Shown: one piece after another, positions 35,933-44,756 of the stretch
Numbering within the stretch: position 1 is the first letter of the stretch
Layout: each line of letters starts with the position of its first letter
NCBI GenBank assembly: GCA_905182265.1
Contig: CAJJAO010000010.1
Coordinates: 62,001-126,000 of the forward strand
Reading direction: 5' to 3'
Origin: a gamma proteobacterium HTCC2207
GTDB lineage: Bacteria; Pseudomonadota; Gammaproteobacteria; Pseudomonadales; Porticoccaceae
DNA length: 64,000 nt
Translations under genes and position numbers: made by a program
Notes under the pieces: model-generated
Databases searched by the model: none
The model's input: the letters and a program-made list of their open reading frames with translations, nothing else
Told to the model about the DNA's origin: nothing

Positions 35933-36952
35933 ATGAATCAAACCGCACCAGCTTCGCAAACCACCAGCTACTCATCATTATCTGATGAGCTGTCCCATAG
36001 AGTCATCAGTCAATACAGCATCAGCACTGACCTCTCGTCCGAGCTGCGGGTTGCTACACTCGCCTACTTCAGTCTCCAGCAAGAATTTAATCGTATTAGC
36101 AAAGCCATAAAGACTGGCGCAACCCCCGAGATTGAACGCATAAGCCCATTATTGCAGGCCCTGGTGGAAAGTATTATTCGCAACCCGGCAGCTGGTGTAT
36201 GGCTGGCCAGACTCAAAAGTAAAAGCAGCTATGCCCACCGGCACTGTATCTCCTGCGCCATACTCTGCACAGTGATGGGCCGGCAGCTAGGGCTGGATAT
36301 TGAGTCTATGTTCAAGCTCAGCCTCGCCGGGCTATTTATGGATAACGGTAAGTTATTATTGCCCGATAGCCTAATGCGCAAAACCGAGTCCCTAACCGAC
36401 GAAGAAGTACTGGAAACCCATCAGCACATCCAACTAGGGCTAAAGTCGGTCAGAAAAGCAGGGTTACCAGAAGAGGTTCTGCAAACTATTCGATCTCACC
36501 ACGAGCGCTTTGACGGCAGCGGCTACCCAAGTCAGCTGGCGGGTACCGACATTCCTCTTTACGCCAGAATAGCCAGTATCGTTGACTGCTATGACGCCAT
36601 GACCAGCCCAAGATATTACGCCACACCTATTCCCCACTCCGAAGCCATCATGAAGCTCGCAGGGTGGCGCAAATCATTATTTCAAAAAGAGCTGGTGGAC
36701 ACCTTTATTCAGGCCATCGGGCTCTACCCACCGGGTTCCCTTGTGGAATTAACCAGCGGTGAAGTCGCTGTAGTCAGTGATTTCCGTGTAGGTATGGGCA
36801 GAAAGCCAGAACTAACAGTAATTTTGGACGCCAACAAAAAGCGTCTGGTTAGAAAGAAGGTTCTTAAATTAAGCGGTAAGGAAGGCAATATAGACATTGC
36901 CAAGAATTTGCCGCCGGATGCTTATGATCTAGACCCAGAGGCGCTATTTTAG
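35933..36952 (+). CDS. HD-GYP paralogue without DUF3391, altered HD pair
   Basis: A 339-residue protein similar to the C-terminal part of the 33229 product over its whole HD-GYP domain: IIRNPAAGVWLARLKSKSSY, RHCISCAI, HHERFDGSGYP, VDCYDAMTS, then the same tail PPDAYDLDPEALF. The N-terminal DUF3391 domain is replaced by about 70 unrelated residues. The HD pair is again altered, FMDNGK: Met replaces His. This suggests the two arose by duplication around the EAL gene and that loss of this His predates or is tolerated by both. The ribosome site is weak. The gene is bordered on both sides by tandem repeats. Confidence 0.88.
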   Translation: MNQTAPASQTTSYSSLSDELSHRVISQYSISTDLSSELRVATLAYFSLQQEFNRISKAIKTGATPEIERISPLLQALVESIIRNPAAGVWLARLKSKSSYAHRHCISCAILCTVMGRQLGLDIESMFKLSLAGLFMDNGKLLLPDSLMRKTESLTDEEVLETHQHIQLGLKSVRKAGLPEEVLQTIRSHHERFDGSGYPSQLAGTDIPLYARIASIVDCYDAMTSPRYYATPIPHSEAIMKLAGWRKSLFQKELVDTFIQAIGLYPPGSLVELTSGEVAVVSDFRVGMGRKPELTVILDANKKRLVRKKVLKLSGKEGNIDIAKNLPPDAYDLDPEALF

Positions 36953-37043
36953 GCGAAGGAACCTTTTACAGGCTAAGGAACCTTTCATAGGCTAAGGGCT
37001 TCTTATCCGCTAAGGGCTTTTTACGGGCTAAAGGCTTTTGTAA
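36952..37043. repeat. 17-19-bp tandem repeat x5 after the HD-GYP stop
   Basis: Five degenerate units related to GGCTAAGGAACCTTTTACA start on the last base of the stop codon (36950-36952) and end just before the terminator. The first three are exactly 19 bp; the fourth has lost one or two bases. Confidence 0.85.
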
Positions 37044-37054
37044 AAAAATGAGAT

Positions 37055-37092
37055 AAAAAAAGGGCTGCTTTACATAAAGCAGCCCTTTTTAG
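37055..37092. terminator. Bidirectional terminator between HD-GYP gene and sohB
   Basis: AAGGGCTGCTTTA and TAAAGCAGCCCTT form a perfect long stem (arms 37057-37072 and 37075-37090) with A and T tracts on either side, suited to end transcription from both convergent genes. Confidence 0.92.
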
Positions 37093-37109
37093 TAACAGCA
37101 TATCCAACC

Positions 37110-38213
37110 TTAGATGTGCTTATTGGAATCCTGAGTCAATCGAGCCCACCACTTCAGCAACAGACGATCAGCACTCTCTTCCGCTGCAATACCAAGGCGC
37201 TCGTGGAGCTTTTTCTTGTGAACATAGGCAATTTCGTAAACATCCGCTTCCTTAATACGTGACACCAGATACTCATCACTGGTCTGGACATCATCAATTA
37301 GCGCCATACCCAGCGCCTGAGAGCCATACCAGGTCTCTCCCGTAGCAATACTGTCAATATCTACCTGAGGTCGTCTGGATGACACATGAGTCTTAAACAA
37401 CTCATGAACATCTTCTAGCTCTTCGACAAACTTCTTGCGGCCTTTGGTAGTGTTTTCACCAAACATAGTCAATGTACGCTTGTACTTACCAGCGGTAAGA
37501 ATCTCGTAATCGACATCGTGTTTTTTAAGTACCTTATTAAAGTTAGGCATCTGAGCAACTACACCGATAGAGCCAATAATCGCAAAGGGTGCCGCCAGAA
37601 TTTTGTCGGCAACACAGGCCATCATATAGCCACCGCTAGCCGCCACTTTGTCTACACAGACGGTTAACGGTATCTGCGCCTTGCGAATACGGTCGAGCTG
37701 GCTGCTGGCCAAGCCGTAGCTATGCACCATGCCACCAGGGCTCTCTAGCTTAATTAAAATCTCATCGTTAGACGTTGCCTGAGTCAAAATAGCCGTAATC
37801 TCTTCACGCAAATGGCTGGTGGCAGAGGCACTAATATTGCCATTAAAGCTCAGTACAAATACGCGGCTCTTAGCCTTAACTTCCTCAATCTCGCCTTTAT
37901 CGACCTTTTTACTCTCGGCTTTATTCTGCTTTTTATCTAGCTTGGCCTGCTTCTTTTTGGCCTTGTGGAGCTTTTTCTCTTCTGATTGTTGCAGAGCTTC
38001 ATCCATGGTGGCGATTAGCATCGCTTCACTCATATCATCAAACTGCTGATTCAGAGGCGTAATTTCCAGATGACCTTTATCGCCACCCTGCTTGTTTCTT
38101 TGGCTAGCCCCGACAATCATCGAAACAATGATTCCGATAGCAATAACCACGGTAGCCACCTTGGCCAAAAACAACCCATATTCAGTTAAGAATTCCAAAT
38201 TCCACTCCAGCAA
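37110..38213 (-). CDS. sohB: SohB-family S49 inner-membrane peptidase
   Basis: A 367-residue signal-peptide-peptidase-like serine protease. An N-terminal membrane helix (AKVATVVIAIGIIVSMIVG) is followed by a Lys-rich coiled region (~85-115) and the S49 domain. The nucleophile Ser lies in DKVAASGGYMMAC and the general-base Lys in the later AGKYKRTLTMFG, a Ser-Lys dyad as in SppA. SohB was found as a multicopy suppressor of degP loss in E. coli and probably degrades periplasmic or membrane peptides. It converges on the c-di-GMP cassette and shares its terminator. Confidence 0.93.
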   Translation of the reverse strand: MLEWNLEFLTEYGLFLAKVATVVIAIGIIVSMIVGASQRNKQGGDKGHLEITPLNQQFDDMSEAMLIATMDEALQQSEEKKLHKAKKKQAKLDKKQNKAESKKVDKGEIEEVKAKSRVFVLSFNGNISASATSHLREEITAILTQATSNDEILIKLESPGGMVHSYGLASSQLDRIRKAQIPLTVCVDKVAASGGYMMACVADKILAAPFAIIGSIGVVAQMPNFNKVLKKHDVDYEILTAGKYKRTLTMFGENTTKGRKKFVEELEDVHELFKTHVSSRRPQVDIDSIATGETWYGSQALGMALIDDVQTSDEYLVSRIKEADVYEIAYVHKKKLHERLGIAAEESADRLLLKWWARLTQDSNKHI

Positions 38214-38289
38214 TAATAAAAGGTAAATTATAGATCAAATTAGTAACAGCGACTGCTTTGCCTTGGGCCTTCCCTAATCGAAATGACTG

Positions 38290-39153
38290 TCAAAGGCTTT
38301 TGGCAGCAGCCTTGGCAGTCGCCTCATCCACAAACTGCTTAATCAACCGCCCCGACATAATACTTGGCGGCGGCACATAAAAGGGCAAATCATCGTAACG
38401 GCACCAATTGGCCTCGCTGATCTCCACCCCATCAACAACAATCTCATCGGTCACGGCATCAGCAATAAAGCCCAGCATCAGCTGCCCTGGATAAGGCCAA
38501 GACTGGCTGCCCACATAGCGGATATTGGTAATCTCGACGCCGACCTCCTCAAGCACCTCGCGATGTAACGCCTGCTCTGCACTTTCGCCCGCCTCAATAA
38601 AGCCCGCTAAAGTACTAAATCGACCCTCGGGCCAATTTGGCTGCCGAGCTAACAAACAATGGTCTCCCCGAGTCACCACCACAATCACACAGGGGGATAT
38701 ACGCGGATAATTGCTCACATTACAGGGGTCACAACGCATGGAATGCTCGCTTGAGGCCGATTCCATAGCGCTGCCACAGGTGCCGCAAAACTGGTGTCTA
38801 TGCTGCCAATCGAGCAGCTGAACAGCCCGACAGGCCATTGTAAATTCCTCATCCCCTGAGCTAGCCAGCAAGCTGCGCAGCTCAACCAGCTTGAAGTCGG
38901 TGGCTGCTTTCGCCTCTGGCGATAACTCCCAGACCTGACAATCTGTACCCTGCCACTGACCCAATAACAGCCGCCGCTCGCAGAAAAACTTCAGCTGATC
39001 AGCCATATCATGCTCAATCAGCAAGGAGTGGCCATCGCCTGCGGATACAGGCACAAGAATGTCCCCTCCAACAACGGCGAGCACCCATTTTTTATCTGTA
39101 TTTAGAGCCTTGGGATTGGCGTGAAAGCCATTTGGGAATTGAGGACTGGACAA
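38290..39153 (-). CDS. nudC: NAD+/NADH diphosphatase NudC (RNA decapping type)
   Basis: NudC hydrolyses NAD(H) to NMN and AMP and removes NAD caps from RNA. In the 287 residues I see a zinc ribbon with Cys 123, 126, 141 and 144, the Nudix box starting at G184 (GFIEAGES, then REVLEEVGVE, with metal-binding Glu at 199, 202 and 203), and the NudC-specific SQSWPYPGQLMLGF motif after the box. The N-terminal ~120 residues form the usual divergent domain. It lies 76 bases upstream of sohB on the same strand and may be co-transcribed. Confidence 0.96.
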   Translation of the reverse strand: MSSPQFPNGFHANPKALNTDKKWVLAVVGGDILVPVSAGDGHSLLIEHDMADQLKFFCERRLLLGQWQGTDCQVWELSPEAKAATDFKLVELRSLLASSGDEEFTMACRAVQLLDWQHRHQFCGTCGSAMESASSEHSMRCDPCNVSNYPRISPCVIVVVTRGDHCLLARQPNWPEGRFSTLAGFIEAGESAEQALHREVLEEVGVEITNIRYVGSQSWPYPGQLMLGFIADAVTDEIVVDGVEISEANWCRYDDLPFYVPPPSIMSGRLIKQFVDEATAKAAAKSL

Positions 39154-39325
39154 CGGCTATACACCTTAATAAGTGGGTATTAATAACGCTCATAGTACTT
39201 GCAAAGTGACAACGCTGCAGCTAAGGTTTGAGCTCAATTTTTTGCTAGTCTAACATGAATAAAAGCAGGCGACTGCCCACTCTGTAAGACGAATAAATCC
39301 ATAGAATTAAATTTGAGGATACTCC

Positions 39326-40831
39326 ATGACACCAACATTGCCCCAGGCATTTAAAAAGAACTTTTTGGGTAATTCACCCGGATGGTACGAGGCTTCTATT
39401 ATCGCCTTTCTGGTCCTGAACCCTATTTGTCTCTATCTGTTTGGCCCCTTTGTAACAGGCTGGATGCTCATCGGTGAGTTTATCTTTACCCTCGCTATGG
39501 CCCTCAAATGCTACCCACTGCAGCCCGGTGGCCTACTCGCCATTGAAGCTGTCATGCTAGGCATGGCAAGCCCTGACGCTGTTTACCAAGAGACTGTCGC
39601 TAATTTCCCGGTCATCATGCTACTGATGTTCATGGTCGCCGGCATCTACTTTATGCGCGACATGCTGCTCTTTGTCTTCACCAAGATACTTTTGGGTGTT
39701 AAATCGAAGACTTTGCTGTCGTTCCTCTTCTGTTTCGCTGGTGCGGTGTTGTCTGCTTTCTTGGACGCTCTAACAGTTACAGCGGTACTGATCACTATTT
39801 CGGTGGGCTTTTACTCTGTCTACCACAAGGTCGCTTCTGGCAAAAAGATTATCGATGAAGGCCATGATCATGGCGACGATAACAGCCTTATCTCTAACCA
39901 CCGCCAGAACTTGGAAGACTTCAGAGCCTTTCTACGCAGTCTTATTATGCACGGCGCTGTAGGTACTGCTCTCGGTGGTGTAACCACTTTGGTTGGCGAG
40001 CCACAGAATCTGTTGATCGCCGAACGTGCTGGCTGGGACTTCATTGAGTTCTTCTTGCGTATGGCTCCAGTCACTATGCCTGTTCTTGCTGCCGGTCTTT
40101 TGACTTGTGTTCTGCTCGAAAAATCTAAGATCCTAGGTTACGGTGCGACTTTGCCGGAAGAAGTTCGTCAGGTGCTTCAAGAGTCTAGCGACCATGATGA
40201 CTCAAAGCGCACTCAGTACGACAAAGCAGCCATGATCACTCAGGCAGTTGTAGCTGGTGTTCTGGTTATTGCTCTTGGTTTGCATTGGGCAGAAGTTGGC
40301 CTAATCGGTCTTATGGTAATTGTTCTTTTAACGGCGTTTAACGGCATTACTGAAGAGCACCGTATTGGCCATGCCTTTGAAGAGGCTCTGCCCTTCACGG
40401 CTCTTTTGGTCGTGTTCTTCGCTATTGTTGCGGTTATTCACGAGCAGCACCTGTTCTCTCCAGTGATTCACTGGGTACTGGCTATGGACCCTGCTATACA
40501 GCCTGGTATGTTCTTCTTAGCTAACGGCGTGCTCTCTGCTATCAGTGACAATGTTTTCGTCGCGACTGTGTACATCAATGAAGTCAGAGCTGTTTACGAT
40601 GCTGGTGACATTACCCGAGACCACTTCGATAAGCTGGTGATTGCTATTAACACTGGTACTAACCTTCCTAGTGTTGCTACTCCAAACGGTCAGGCTGCTT
40701 TCTTGTTCTTGCTGACCTCTGCATTGGCTCCACTAATCCGACTCTCTTACATGCGCATGGTGATTATGGCTCTGCCATACACTATCGTACTGACAGTAGT
40801 TGGTTTGTTGGGCGTGCTCTATAACCTGTAA
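39326..40831 (+). CDS. nhaB: Na+/H+ antiporter NhaB
   Basis: An electrogenic sodium/proton antiporter of the inner membrane, used for pH and Na+ homeostasis, a plausible need in seawater. The 501 residues contain about twelve helices and family signatures such as [20 protein letters not shown] at the N terminus and [19 protein letters not shown], then [19 protein letters not shown] and [25 protein letters not shown] ribosome site precedes the ATG and a perfect terminator follows the stop. It is monocistronic. Confidence 0.96.
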   Translation: MTPTLPQAFKKNFLGNSPGWYEASIIAFLVLNPICLYLFGPFVTGWMLIGEFIFTLAMALKCYPLQPGGLLAIEAVMLGMASPDAVYQETVANFPVIMLLMFMVAGIYFMRDMLLFVFTKILLGVKSKTLLSFLFCFAGAVLSAFLDALTVTAVLITISVGFYSVYHKVASGKKIIDEGHDHGDDNSLISNHRQNLEDFRAFLRSLIMHGAVGTALGGVTTLVGEPQNLLIAERAGWDFIEFFLRMAPVTMPVLAAGLLTCVLLEKSKILGYGATLPEEVRQVLQESSDHDDSKRTQYDKAAMITQAVVAGVLVIALGLHWAEVGLIGLMVIVLLTAFNGITEEHRIGHAFEEALPFTALLVVFFAIVAVIHEQHLFSPVIHWVLAMDPAIQPGMFFLANGVLSAISDNVFVATVYINEVRAVYDAGDITRDHFDKLVIAINTGTNLPSVATPNGQAAFLFLLTSALAPLIRLSYMRMVIMALPYTIVLTVVGLLGVLYNL

Positions 40832-40845
40832 TTAGAGCCACAAAT

Positions 40846-40880
40846 AAAAAGGCCGAGTTAGCGATAACTCGGCCTTTTTT
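40846..40880 (+). terminator. Rho-independent terminator after nhaB
   Basis: GGCCGAGTTA (40851-40860) and TAACTCGGCC (40865-40874) form a perfect 10-bp stem with a four-base loop, bordered by A and T tracts. Confidence 0.95.
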
Positions 40881-40973
40881 GTGTCCGCTCGATAGTCATC
40901 CCAATACTTTATGCAAATCTGGCGTCGGACGTTTTGAGTCGGGGCTCTGATCCGGCTTACCTATCTCTGCCTC

Positions 40974-41073
40974 CTTTCAAAACACGACGTGAATACGGTC
41001 GCTACCGGCATCCTGCCTAACGCGACACTCATACATCCATGTATATCGTCCATGCTGGCTACGGTTTTGAAAG
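40974..41073. repeat. Approx. 100-bp imperfect palindromic element
   Basis: Terminal arms CTTTCAAAAC (40974-40983) and GTTTTGAAAG (41064-41073) are perfectly inverted, and inner parts (CTACCGGCAT against ATGCTGGCTAC) are partly so. Its centre has ATACATCCATGTAT, a near-perfect palindrome. It is part of the 603-base gene-free gap between nhaB and the oxidoreductase gene. It looks like a dispersed palindromic repeat, though only one copy is in view. Confidence 0.55.
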
Positions 41074-41185
41074 AGAAAAGGGAAAGCCAAACCTCAATAT
41101 CGCAGCAAGATTCAAGACGGGATTTATATTTGTTTGTTTGGTTGGTTTGTTTTTTTATTTGCTTAGCCGTACCGCGAGAGCCCAG

Positions 41186-41343
41186 ATAGATCCTGGGGAA
41201 GCCCTGGCGATCAGTCAGGGCCCGCTTATGGGTGTGATCATTTTCAGTTTGAGAGAGCTCACTGTCTGAGCGCAGCGAGTTGAGCGAACGCTGAAAATGG
41301 TTGCACCCATGGGACCGATCGCCAGGGCTTCACCAGGATCTAT
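41186..41343. repeat. Long imperfect inverted repeat (158 bp)
   Basis: The left arm 41186-41247 (starting ATAGATCCTGG, containing GAAGCCCTGGCGATC and ATTTTCAG) is matched by the reverse complement of the right arm 41291-41343, with one small insertion and a few mismatches. About 43 bases separate them, including the phrase GTCTGAGCGCAGCGAG. No coding frame in either strand is credible. As RNA it would form a long hairpin; as DNA it resembles a small mobile palindromic element. Confidence 0.65.
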
Positions 41344-41387
41344 GAACACCCACAGTCACTCACCAACACCCAAGCAAATACCAGACG

Positions 41388-41418
41388 AAAAAAAGGCCCG
41401 CAACCGCGAGCCCTTTTT
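41388..41418 (-). terminator. Terminator for the minus-strand oxidoreductase operon
   Basis: Read on the minus strand, AAAAAGGGCTCGC and GCGGGCCTTTTTTT pair with one bulge around a GGTT loop, followed by T. It lies 17 bases beyond the stop at 41435. Confidence 0.75.
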
Positions 41419-41434
41419 AACCAAACAGTAAAAA

Positions 41435-42412
41435 CTAACTGTTAGACAGAATAACCTTACCCTTAGCACGACGTTCAGTAATAGAAGCAAACGCAGCCTT
41501 GTAATCAGACAGAGGATAAACCTCAGTGACCAACGGCGAGAACTGTCCGCCATCGATCATCTCAATTAGCTCATCAAAGTTCTTACGTGATTCCATTGGA
41601 TTGCGAGCTACCCAAGCACCCCAGAAAACACCGACCAACGAAGCACCTTTTAACAGGCACAGGTTAAGAGGAATCTTAGGAATCGGGCCAGAGGCAAAAC
41701 CAATCACCAAGAAGCGACCATCCCAAGCAATAGCGCGGAACGCCTGCTCTGAGAAATCACCACCGACTGGATCATAGACAACATCTACGCCCTTACCACC
41801 GGTCAGCTCTTTAACCTTATCTTTCAGGTTTTCAGTCGTGTAATTAATACGCAGATCAGCACCAGCTTCACAGGCAAAATCTAATTTCTCCTCAGTACTA
41901 GCGGCAGCAATAACCGTCACGCCCATTGCCTTGGCAATCTGAATTGTTGCAATACCAACACCGCCAGCAGCACCCAATACCAACAGAGTTTCGCCGGGCT
42001 TAATCTTAGCTTGCTGCTTCAGTGCATAGTATGAAGTGCCATAGGTAATGGCAAAGCCAGCAGCCTGCTCAAAGGACATGGTCTCGCCCATACCAAATGA
42101 CGTGTGCTCATTGGCTATACATTGTTCAGCGAAACCACCGATCTGTAGAGTTGCAATTACCTTATCGCCAACCTTACGGCTAGTCACGCCTTCACCGATA
42201 GCAGAGACAACACCAGCAACTTCGGCACCGGGGATAAACGGCAATTCTGGCTTAAACTGGTACTTGCCTTGAACGGTTAAAACGTCGGGGAAGTTTACGC
42301 CCGCCGCTTTAATGTCTAGGAGTATCTCGCCTTTACCTGGAGTTGGAACATCTTTTTCTTCCAGAGTGAGGTTCTCTGTAGGGCCAAATTCCTTACAAAC
42401 TAATGCTTTCAT
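41435..42412 (-). CDS. Quinone-oxidoreductase-like MDR protein
   Basis: A 325-residue zinc-free medium-chain dehydrogenase/reductase resembling NADPH:quinone oxidoreductase (Qor). It has the N-terminal KALVCKEFGPTENLTLEE, the GVNFPDVLTVQGKYQ segment and the NADP-binding LVLGAAGGVGIATIQIAKA. The reaction is probably NADPH-dependent reduction of a quinone or an enoyl thioester. AGGAC precedes the ATG. It is the last gene of a minus-strand run with an SDR and acyl-CoA dehydrogenases, suggesting a part in acyl-CoA metabolism, but the true substrate is not visible. Confidence 0.88.
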   Translation of the reverse strand: MKALVCKEFGPTENLTLEEKDVPTPGKGEILLDIKAAGVNFPDVLTVQGKYQFKPELPFIPGAEVAGVVSAIGEGVTSRKVGDKVIATLQIGGFAEQCIANEHTSFGMGETMSFEQAAGFAITYGTSYYALKQQAKIKPGETLLVLGAAGGVGIATIQIAKAMGVTVIAAASTEEKLDFACEAGADLRINYTTENLKDKVKELTGGKGVDVVYDPVGGDFSEQAFRAIAWDGRFLVIGFASGPIPKIPLNLCLLKGASLVGVFWGAWVARNPMESRKNFDELIEMIDGGQFSPLVTEVYPLSDYKAAFASITERRAKGKVILSNS

Positions 42413-42438
42413 AATTATGTCCTAGAAACTATTTATTA

Positions 42439-43353
42439 TTATTTGTTAGTGCTATGAGCCACGGCTTTGGCCACAAACTTATCAGTCTGTTGGAAACCAC
42501 CAAGCAGTACTTTTTCACCTTCAGGATTATCAATTGCGTCGATTTGAGCGCGAACATTTTCTGGGCTCTGCATCTCTGGTGGCAGGTAAATACCATCTGT
42601 CTCATAGATATGAGTGCGAGCATAACCACCAGCGCCAGCGCATAGAATACTGCGGTTAGGTGCAGCTTCATCACAGAGCGTTAGCAGACCAGCCGTAACG
42701 GCTTCTACAGTCATAATCTCAGACTGCTCTTCTGTAACCAGGCCCTCTAGCATACGAGTGCCAGCGGTTGGGGACAGACAGTTGACCTTCACATTGTACT
42801 TTTCACCCTCTATACAAAGGGTATTCATCAAGCCTACTACAGCCATTTTTGCAGCGCCGTAGTTTGCCTGACCAAAGTTACCATACATACCGCTTGAAGA
42901 TGTGGTCATCACAATGCGGCCGTAACCCTGTTCACGCATCAGAGCCCAGACTGCCTTAGAGCAGTTAGCAGAACCCATTAAATGCACATCGACCACTAGT
43001 TGAAAGTCGTCCATGTTCATTTTGGCGAAGCTTTTATCCCGCAGGATTCCGGCATTATTCACCAAAATATCAACTCGACCCCACTTCTCGACAGCCTGTG
43101 CAACCATGGCTTCAACTTCATCCATCTTGGCAACATTAGCGCCATTGGCAATCGCTTCACCGCCAGCGGCTTCGATCATGGCAACGGTTTCCAGTGCCGC
43201 AGCACTGGATCCACCATCACCATTTACCGAGCCACCTAGGTCATTAACCACGACCTTGGCTCCCCGTGAAGCAAGAGCCAGTGCATGGGAACGACCCAGG
43301 CCATTGCCCGAGCCTGTGACTATGGCAACTTGATTATCGTATCTAATGGTCAT
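42439..43353 (-). CDS. MFE-2-like SDR, probable 3-hydroxyacyl-CoA dehydrogenase
   Basis: A 304-residue short-chain dehydrogenase. NAD binding is shown by VTGSGNGLGRSHALAL, then NNAG, and catalysis by Ser in TSSSGMYGNFGQANYGAAK with the Y-x3-K pair. The sequence NDLGGSVNGDGGSS after the second strand is a marker of the dehydrogenase domain of peroxisomal multifunctional enzyme 2, which oxidises (3R)-hydroxyacyl-CoA. It stands 11 bases after the acyl-CoA dehydrogenase gene, consistent with a beta-oxidation-like pathway. The MaoC-type hydratase usually joined to this domain is absent here. Confidence 0.88.
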   Translation of the reverse strand: MTIRYDNQVAIVTGSGNGLGRSHALALASRGAKVVVNDLGGSVNGDGGSSAAALETVAMIEAAGGEAIANGANVAKMDEVEAMVAQAVEKWGRVDILVNNAGILRDKSFAKMNMDDFQLVVDVHLMGSANCSKAVWALMREQGYGRIVMTTSSSGMYGNFGQANYGAAKMAVVGLMNTLCIEGEKYNVKVNCLSPTAGTRMLEGLVTEEQSEIMTVEAVTAGLLTLCDEAAPNRSILCAGAGGYARTHIYETDGIYLPPEMQSPENVRAQIDAIDNPEGEKVLLGGFQQTDKFVAKAVAHSTNK

Positions 43354-43364
43354 GTGCTACTTCC

Positions 43365-44579
43365 TTACATGTACTGCTTAAATTCACGTCGTCCAATCAC
43401 CATGCGGTGAACGGCATCTGGGCCATCGGCAAATCGTAGGGTACGCTGAGCGCCATACCAGATTGCCAGAGGCGTGTCCTGCGACAGACCTACACCACCA
43501 TACATCTGCATGGCTTCATCAATAATCTTCAATGCCATGCTCGGTGCGGCAACTTTAATCATTGAGATATAAGGCTGTGCAGCGTCGGTACCAACATTGT
43601 CCATTAGCCAGGCGGCTTTTAGGCAAAGCAGACGAGTCATTTCAATATCGATACGCGCCTGAGCAATAATGTCGACGTTGCCACCCAACTTAGCTAGCGG
43701 ACGGCCAAAGGCTTCACGCTCTAGAGAACGCTTAGTCATTAACTTAAGTGCAGCTTCAGCAAGACCAATTGAACGCATGCAGTGGTGAATTCGGCCAGGC
43801 CCTAAACGCCCCTGTGCCACTTCAAAACCACGGCCTTCGCCAAGGATCATATTTTCTTTGGGTACACGTACATCGGTAAAGCGCATGTGCATATGGCCAT
43901 GGGGCGCATCATCAATATTAAAAATTTCCATGGCACGAAGATTTTCGACGCCCGGAGTTTCAAACGGCACAAGTACCTGAGAGTGACGTGAGTGACGTGG
44001 TGCTGCTGGGTTGGTGTTAACCATCACAATCAAAATCTTACAGCGCGGGTCACCGGCTCCAGAGATCCAAATTTTCTCACCGTTAAGTACCCACTCATCA
44101 CCGTCGGCAACGCAGGAAAGAGCAATATTAGTGGCATCAGATGAGGCGACATCTGGCTCAGTCATGGCGTAAGCAGAGCGAATTTCGCCCGCTAGCAATG
44201 GCTTCAACCAGGTCTCTTTTTGCTCTTCGGTGCAGTAACGGGCCAATACTTCCATGTTGCCAGTGTCTGGGGCAGCACAGTTAAAAACTTCTGGCGCTAG
44301 GTGCGAACGGCCTGTCTCTTCTGCAATATAGGCATACTCAACAGTGCTTAAACCATGGCCGCCTTCAAAATGCGTAAGAAAGAAATTCCACAGATTTTTA
44401 GCTTTAGCTTGAGTTTTAAGGCCCTCTAAAATTTCTGTCTGGCGCTCTGTGAAGGTCCAGCGATCACCTGTATTAACCTCGGCGTGATACTCGGCCTCCA
44501 AGGGTAAGATTTCTGTATCGATAAAGTGTTTTACTTCTTCAAGTATGGGTTTGACCTTGTCGCTAATACCTAAGTCCAT
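43365..44579 (-). CDS. Acyl-CoA dehydrogenase (ACAD10/11-like)
   Basis: A 404-residue flavoprotein that introduces the 2,3-double bond into an acyl-CoA. The N-terminal helical domain, the middle beta domain (AYAMTEPDVASSDATNI, flavin contact) and C-terminal helices (QMYGGVGLSQDTPLAIWYGA) are all present. Motif style is nearest to the ACAD10/11 group, known for longer or branched chains and for 4-hydroxyacyl handling in mammals. AAGGATAAGAACA precedes the ATG. It opens the 44579-41435 operon and is separated from the two other dehydrogenases by a terminator. Confidence 0.9.
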   Translation of the reverse strand: MDLGISDKVKPILEEVKHFIDTEILPLEAEYHAEVNTGDRWTFTERQTEILEGLKTQAKAKNLWNFFLTHFEGGHGLSTVEYAYIAEETGRSHLAPEVFNCAAPDTGNMEVLARYCTEEQKETWLKPLLAGEIRSAYAMTEPDVASSDATNIALSCVADGDEWVLNGEKIWISGAGDPRCKILIVMVNTNPAAPRHSRHSQVLVPFETPGVENLRAMEIFNIDDAPHGHMHMRFTDVRVPKENMILGEGRGFEVAQGRLGPGRIHHCMRSIGLAEAALKLMTKRSLEREAFGRPLAKLGGNVDIIAQARIDIEMTRLLCLKAAWLMDNVGTDAAQPYISMIKVAAPSMALKIIDEAMQMYGGVGLSQDTPLAIWYGAQRTLRFADGPDAVHRMVIGRREFKQYM

Positions 44580-44708
44580 TGTTCTTATCCTTCTTATTAT
44601 GAATTTATTATGTATTCTTTGGTTCCGGAGCTGCTGCTAGCAAGCGCTGATCTGCGCCATGACAAAACCCATGACATAAGTCCCTAGCTATTCTAATACA
44701 GCCTGAAA

Positions 44709-44739
44709 CAAAAACGGGGCATCATTAATGACAACCCCA
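44709..44739 (-). terminator. Terminator after acyl-CoA dehydrogenase (minus strand)
   Basis: On the minus strand GGGG and CCCC close a stem that also contains the inner palindrome TCATTAATGA, followed by GTTTTTG. It lies just beyond the stop at 44757 and separates two transcription units. Confidence 0.7.
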
Positions 44740-44756
44740 TTTGAACCTTTTACTAA

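Noticed and set aside
40989..41269. Two overlapping short frames in the nhaB downstream gap
   Set aside because: They are made from inverted-repeat sequence, lack ribosome sites and have no domain-like content.
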